From Lepeophtheirus salmonis (taxonomy: Eukaryota; Arthropoda; Copepoda; Siphonostomatoida; Caligidae): a DNA stretch of 64,000 bases. Location of the stretch: assembly GCF_016086655.4 (NCBI RefSeq), contig NC_052135.2, forward strand, positions 21,604,363 to 21,668,362. Direction: 5' to 3'. Shown here one piece after another: positions 61,477 to 64,000 of this stretch. Made by a program: the position numbers and the translations under genes. The stretch's first letter is position 1. Each line of letters begins with the position of its first letter. The notes beneath the pieces are model-generated. The model worked only from the letters and a program-made list of their open reading frames with translations. It was not told the DNA's origin and did not search any database.

Positions 61477-61616
61477 CTGAATGCCCTGAGGATAATTGTG
61501 TATTGATTCCTTGTCAGCACAATGGTAAATGTGTTCCATTGGAATCTGGTCATAACATTTGTCAGTGTCCACTTGGATTTGGTGGAGAGTTTTGTGAGAA
61601 GGCAGTGGACGTAAAG
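61477..61616 (+). CDS. Third EGF-like exon of EGF/LamG gene
   Basis: A 140-nt exon after TTTCTTGTAG, ending before GTATGT, phases 1 to 0. It begins with the LamG-closing Cys (TECPEDN) and then has a textbook six-Cys EGF: CVLIPCQHNGKC, VPLESGHNICQC and PLGFGGEFCEK. The CPxGFxGxxC ending is that of non-calcium EGF modules between LamG domains in agrin, perlecan and similar proteins. It is the last exon found; no stop or polyadenylation site follows, so the gene must continue past 64000, probably with another LamG domain starting in phase 0. Confidence 0.93.
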
Positions 61617-61883
61617 GTATGTATATTCATAATGAATCAGTGTTAGGTAATAACCCGTTTGTTAGTAATATATTTGCTTGCAATAAAATTACTCTTACAT
61701 TAACTAATTTATAACGATATTACTTTTTGATTGACTAATAACTAATAATTTGTTACATATTACTTCATTAATTATGTTCTAAAAAAATGTTTTAATCTTA
61801 TCAGAAAACGAGCAATAAAAAATTCAAAGAAATTCATTCTCTGATTCTATGAATCCAAACATAATAGAGAACATGAGTATATG

Positions 61884-62775
61884 TACAGGGTGGACAAGGT
61901 AAATCCTGAATCACTTTAAAGGCTAATTATGAGACTTGAATAACTTGATTACTTTTATGCATTTGAAAGTCACATTAAATCTAAGATGATTATTCATAAT
62001 GAAAGCCTTCGTTCTCGATAACGATCTGTATACGGCGTCTAAATGCGAGGTATGACTTTGCTACCTCCTGATGATCCATGTCCTTCATGTTATTGACGAT
62101 GTAGGTCTTCAAGACCTCAAATGAGGCATCATTATTCTTACAGACAATCCTCTCTTTTTTTACTTTTATACTTGGCGTCAATGGTGAAGATTTTCTCGTT
62201 CGAAAAAAACCTACAGGTAAACCACCATTGCTCTTCATTTGGTTAATAAGAATCTTGTCTTTGCTCATTCTATCTGCCTTATTCTGCTCTGTTAGCTGAT
62301 GCTTTGAGGCTCTGAACCTAGACACGAGTCGCTGGTCAATCCTGATCAAATTTTTGATGTTCCCTTGGCTCACGTTACAGTCCTTGGGCAGCCTAGCAAT
62401 TGGTGTATCTAGATGAGTGTCAATGGATCGTTTCAAGCCAGTTATGAGCTTGTCTGTGCTTTGTCTGGATTTTATCAGAATTTGTTGAATGAGCTACTCT
62501 TTCAGTCTTTCCCTCCTCATCAAAGGCCTTAATCACGTCGTAAACTGTTGATTTCGGATATTTGAAGAAGGAAATTATCTCCTGTGCAGAGTGTCCCACG
62601 CGGCGAGCTTCGATGATGGAAATTCTTCTGACTATTTCCATGGGGGATCGACGAGTTACTCAAAAACCTGTCATTAAATTCGACAGCTAACACATTTAGC
62701 TTGACACAGGTATGTAGCTTGGTAGGAATGTTCACTCTCAAGCTTGATATACCCGAATCCTTCCCAAAGTCACTT
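61884..62775 (-). mobile_element. Internally deleted mariner-like element
   Basis: The left end is CAGGGTGGACAAGGTAAATC after TA; the right end is approximate (GGGAAGGATTCGGGTATA on the minus strand). It carries a transposase pseudogene on the minus strand whose catalytic middle is missing, so it is a non-autonomous derivative. It begins only 267 bases downstream of the third EGF exon. Confidence 0.75.
61990..62641 (-). pseudogene. Mariner-like transposase pseudogene lacking its core
   Basis: The first frame (62420-62641) has MEIVRRISIIEARRVGHSAQ then EIISFFKYPKSTVYDVIKAF, a helix-turn-helix that would bind the element's ends. The second frame (61990-62436) has LKRSIDTHLDTPIARLPKD-like second-HTH wording, then VSRFRASKHQLTEQNKADR and KILINQMKSNGG. 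It then jumps to VLKTYIVNNMKDMDHQEV and IQIVIENEGFHYE, which is the C-terminus. The first catalytic region (expected FSDEK) is reduced to GFFRTRKSS, and the blocks with the second and third acidic residues are deleted. One frameshift lies between the two frames near 62430. Confidence 0.8.
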
Positions 62776-64000
62776 ATTTAATCTTCTAATGAGATTGAGT
62801 CGGAAGAATTAGAAATGGAGATTAAATGAGCAACAAATAATGTCAAATCTTCCCATTTAGGGGAACTCTTATTTGAACCACTATGATACTACTATTTTCC
62901 TCCCTTTGGTCACATCGGAACCAAGATACTTAGAGCAGAACTCACTGGGATATATCAATAAACACTATTAAGAATAACTCATTAATTTATAATGTCATTA
63001 TTAACCTAAAGTGGGGATATTTGTGAGGGCACAAACGCGTGGACACACCCAAAAAAACGGGAACGTCTGGTTAACCTACTATGAAATACTTTTATCCAAA
63101 ATAAATTGAAGAAACAATGGTATAGTTTTAAATTCTTAGCCCAACTTTTAACAAGCACATTATAAACCGAATCCAAGCTTGTTTAACACTCTAAGTTAAT
63201 GTAAAAAACTTACAAAATTGGTTTAAGCATTGTTCATACCTTATGGAGGTGTCAAAAAAAGTAATATTATTACTCTTGATTCTAAGTCATAAGTAATATA
63301 TCTAAATTACTTATCCACGATGTAATATGAAATAAGTAACTTATTACTCAATTAAGGTATATTACACAACACTGTTACCCATGCATAGTTATATATACAT
63401 AGGAGGGTAATAACTAATAAGTAACATAGAACATATATCATAATATCCAAAGAGTAATAAAATTAATGACATTCCCTAATGGTATTTCTCTAATTTGTGT
63501 GTTTGTAATTATGAACCATTTAGTTATTGCAGTTATGGATATAAACATCTATAAAATTTTATTGTTTCTTAATAATATTATCTCAAAATTAGTTGTATTA
63601 AACGGATTTTCTATATATAGGAAGGTTAAAATCTTCCATGCTAATACTCACAATGAAAAGAAATCAAACATAAAGGAAAAAAATCCTTTAGGAAGGGCTT
63701 GCAAAGTTTCATCATCCCTATTTGTCCTTTGGATTTAGTTGTCAATGACTACAAATGGGGGGGGGGGAGGGTCAGTAAACATCCCTACAATCCCCATAGT
63801 TGTGAAATTGCTTGGTCTCAAATATGGTGAAGAGAAAAAGAAATTGTTAAAAAATTTTACTTGTCAAAATTATTAAATTTGAAATTTTTCTGACTAGTGT
63901 TGCCTCCCTTCAAAAAATATTGTATGTCAATTTGCTTAAAAAAGTATTTTTTCAAATGTGTCTTCTAAAAAATGATAAGTGCGAAATTCTAAATTAGTTT

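Larger units (their letters stand above)
61617..64000. other. Intron continuing beyond the window
   Basis: Apart from the mariner element at 61884-62775, this is AT-rich sequence with G tracts near 63756. I looked for a phase-0 exon encoding a second LamG domain and found none; acceptor-like sites such as ATATATAG near 63620 lead to early stops in every phase that matters. Confidence 0.6.

Noticed and set aside
61274..61480. 68-codon frame over LamG exon 3
   Set aside because: A shifted frame of the real exon, extending into the following intron.
22197..63770. G and C homopolymer runs (near 22197, 25531, 30507, 56563, 63756)
   Set aside because: Simple sequence tracts without associated structure; not scored as features.
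1..64000. Bacterial-type systems (CRISPR, toxin-antitoxin, defence islands, operons)
   Set aside because: No regularly spaced repeats, no Shine-Dalgarno-led gene strings, no long intronless genes; the window is animal nuclear DNA.

Overview
The window is AT-rich, intron- and transposon-dominated eukaryotic (animal) DNA. The only coding sequence supported with confidence is a set of short exons with GT/AG boundaries and matching phases, which encode EGF-like and laminin-G (LamG) modules. The repeats are almost all Tc1/mariner relatives, short inverted-repeat elements (MITEs), a non-LTR retrotransposon tail and LTR-element debris. The transposase wording and base composition recall a parasitic copepod (sea louse such as Lepeophtheirus), but this is inference from memory. 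There are no operons, CRISPR arrays, rRNA or recognisable tRNA genes.

Layout. 1-18279: no gene recognised; inverted-repeat and dispersed repeats, an internally deleted mariner remnant (about 11.48-11.95 kb), and a Tc1-like element (15237-16581) broken by a solo LTR (15886-16123). 18280-18354: a candidate 75-nt cysteine-rich exon. 18355-41561: a long stretch, an intron if that exon is real, holding mariner fragments, a LINE 3' end (25.7-26.77 kb), many copies of two MITE-like families and a perfect 38-bp palindrome. 41562-41678: EGF exon. 41679-50480: intron with a second Tc1 copy, hAT-like short repeats, three-module inverted-repeat elements and a Ty3/Gypsy integrase fragment. 50481-51026 and 51099-51300: a Ser-rich/acidic linker plus EGF, then the first third of a LamG domain. 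51301-60737: intron with more MITE copies. 60738-60882, 61231-61423 and 61477-61616: rest of the LamG domain and a third EGF. The gene leaves the window on the right; 61617-64000 holds an internally deleted mariner element.

How the gene fits together. Exon phases run 1-1, 1-1, 1-1, 1-2, 2-0, 0-1, 1-0 from the 18.28 kb candidate to the exon ending at 61616, giving one open reading frame of about 472 codons with no internal stop. The module order is EGF tail, EGF, Ser/acidic linker, EGF, LamG, EGF. That places the product with secreted or cell-surface matrix proteins of the agrin / perlecan C-terminus / pikachurin class. Start codon, signal peptide and stop are outside what can be seen, so orthology is left open.

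Three repeat families recur and are named here for cross-reference. Family A is a GGTCT-rich element of about 420-480 bp with ends TAGTGTTG...CAACACTA and TGACGTCA-like sites. Family B is a dispersed unit of about 200-400 bp containing GACAGCTAAGCTGCTC, without obvious terminal repeats. Family C is an element of about 400 bp with ends like GTCAACATAAAA...TTTTATGTTGAC.
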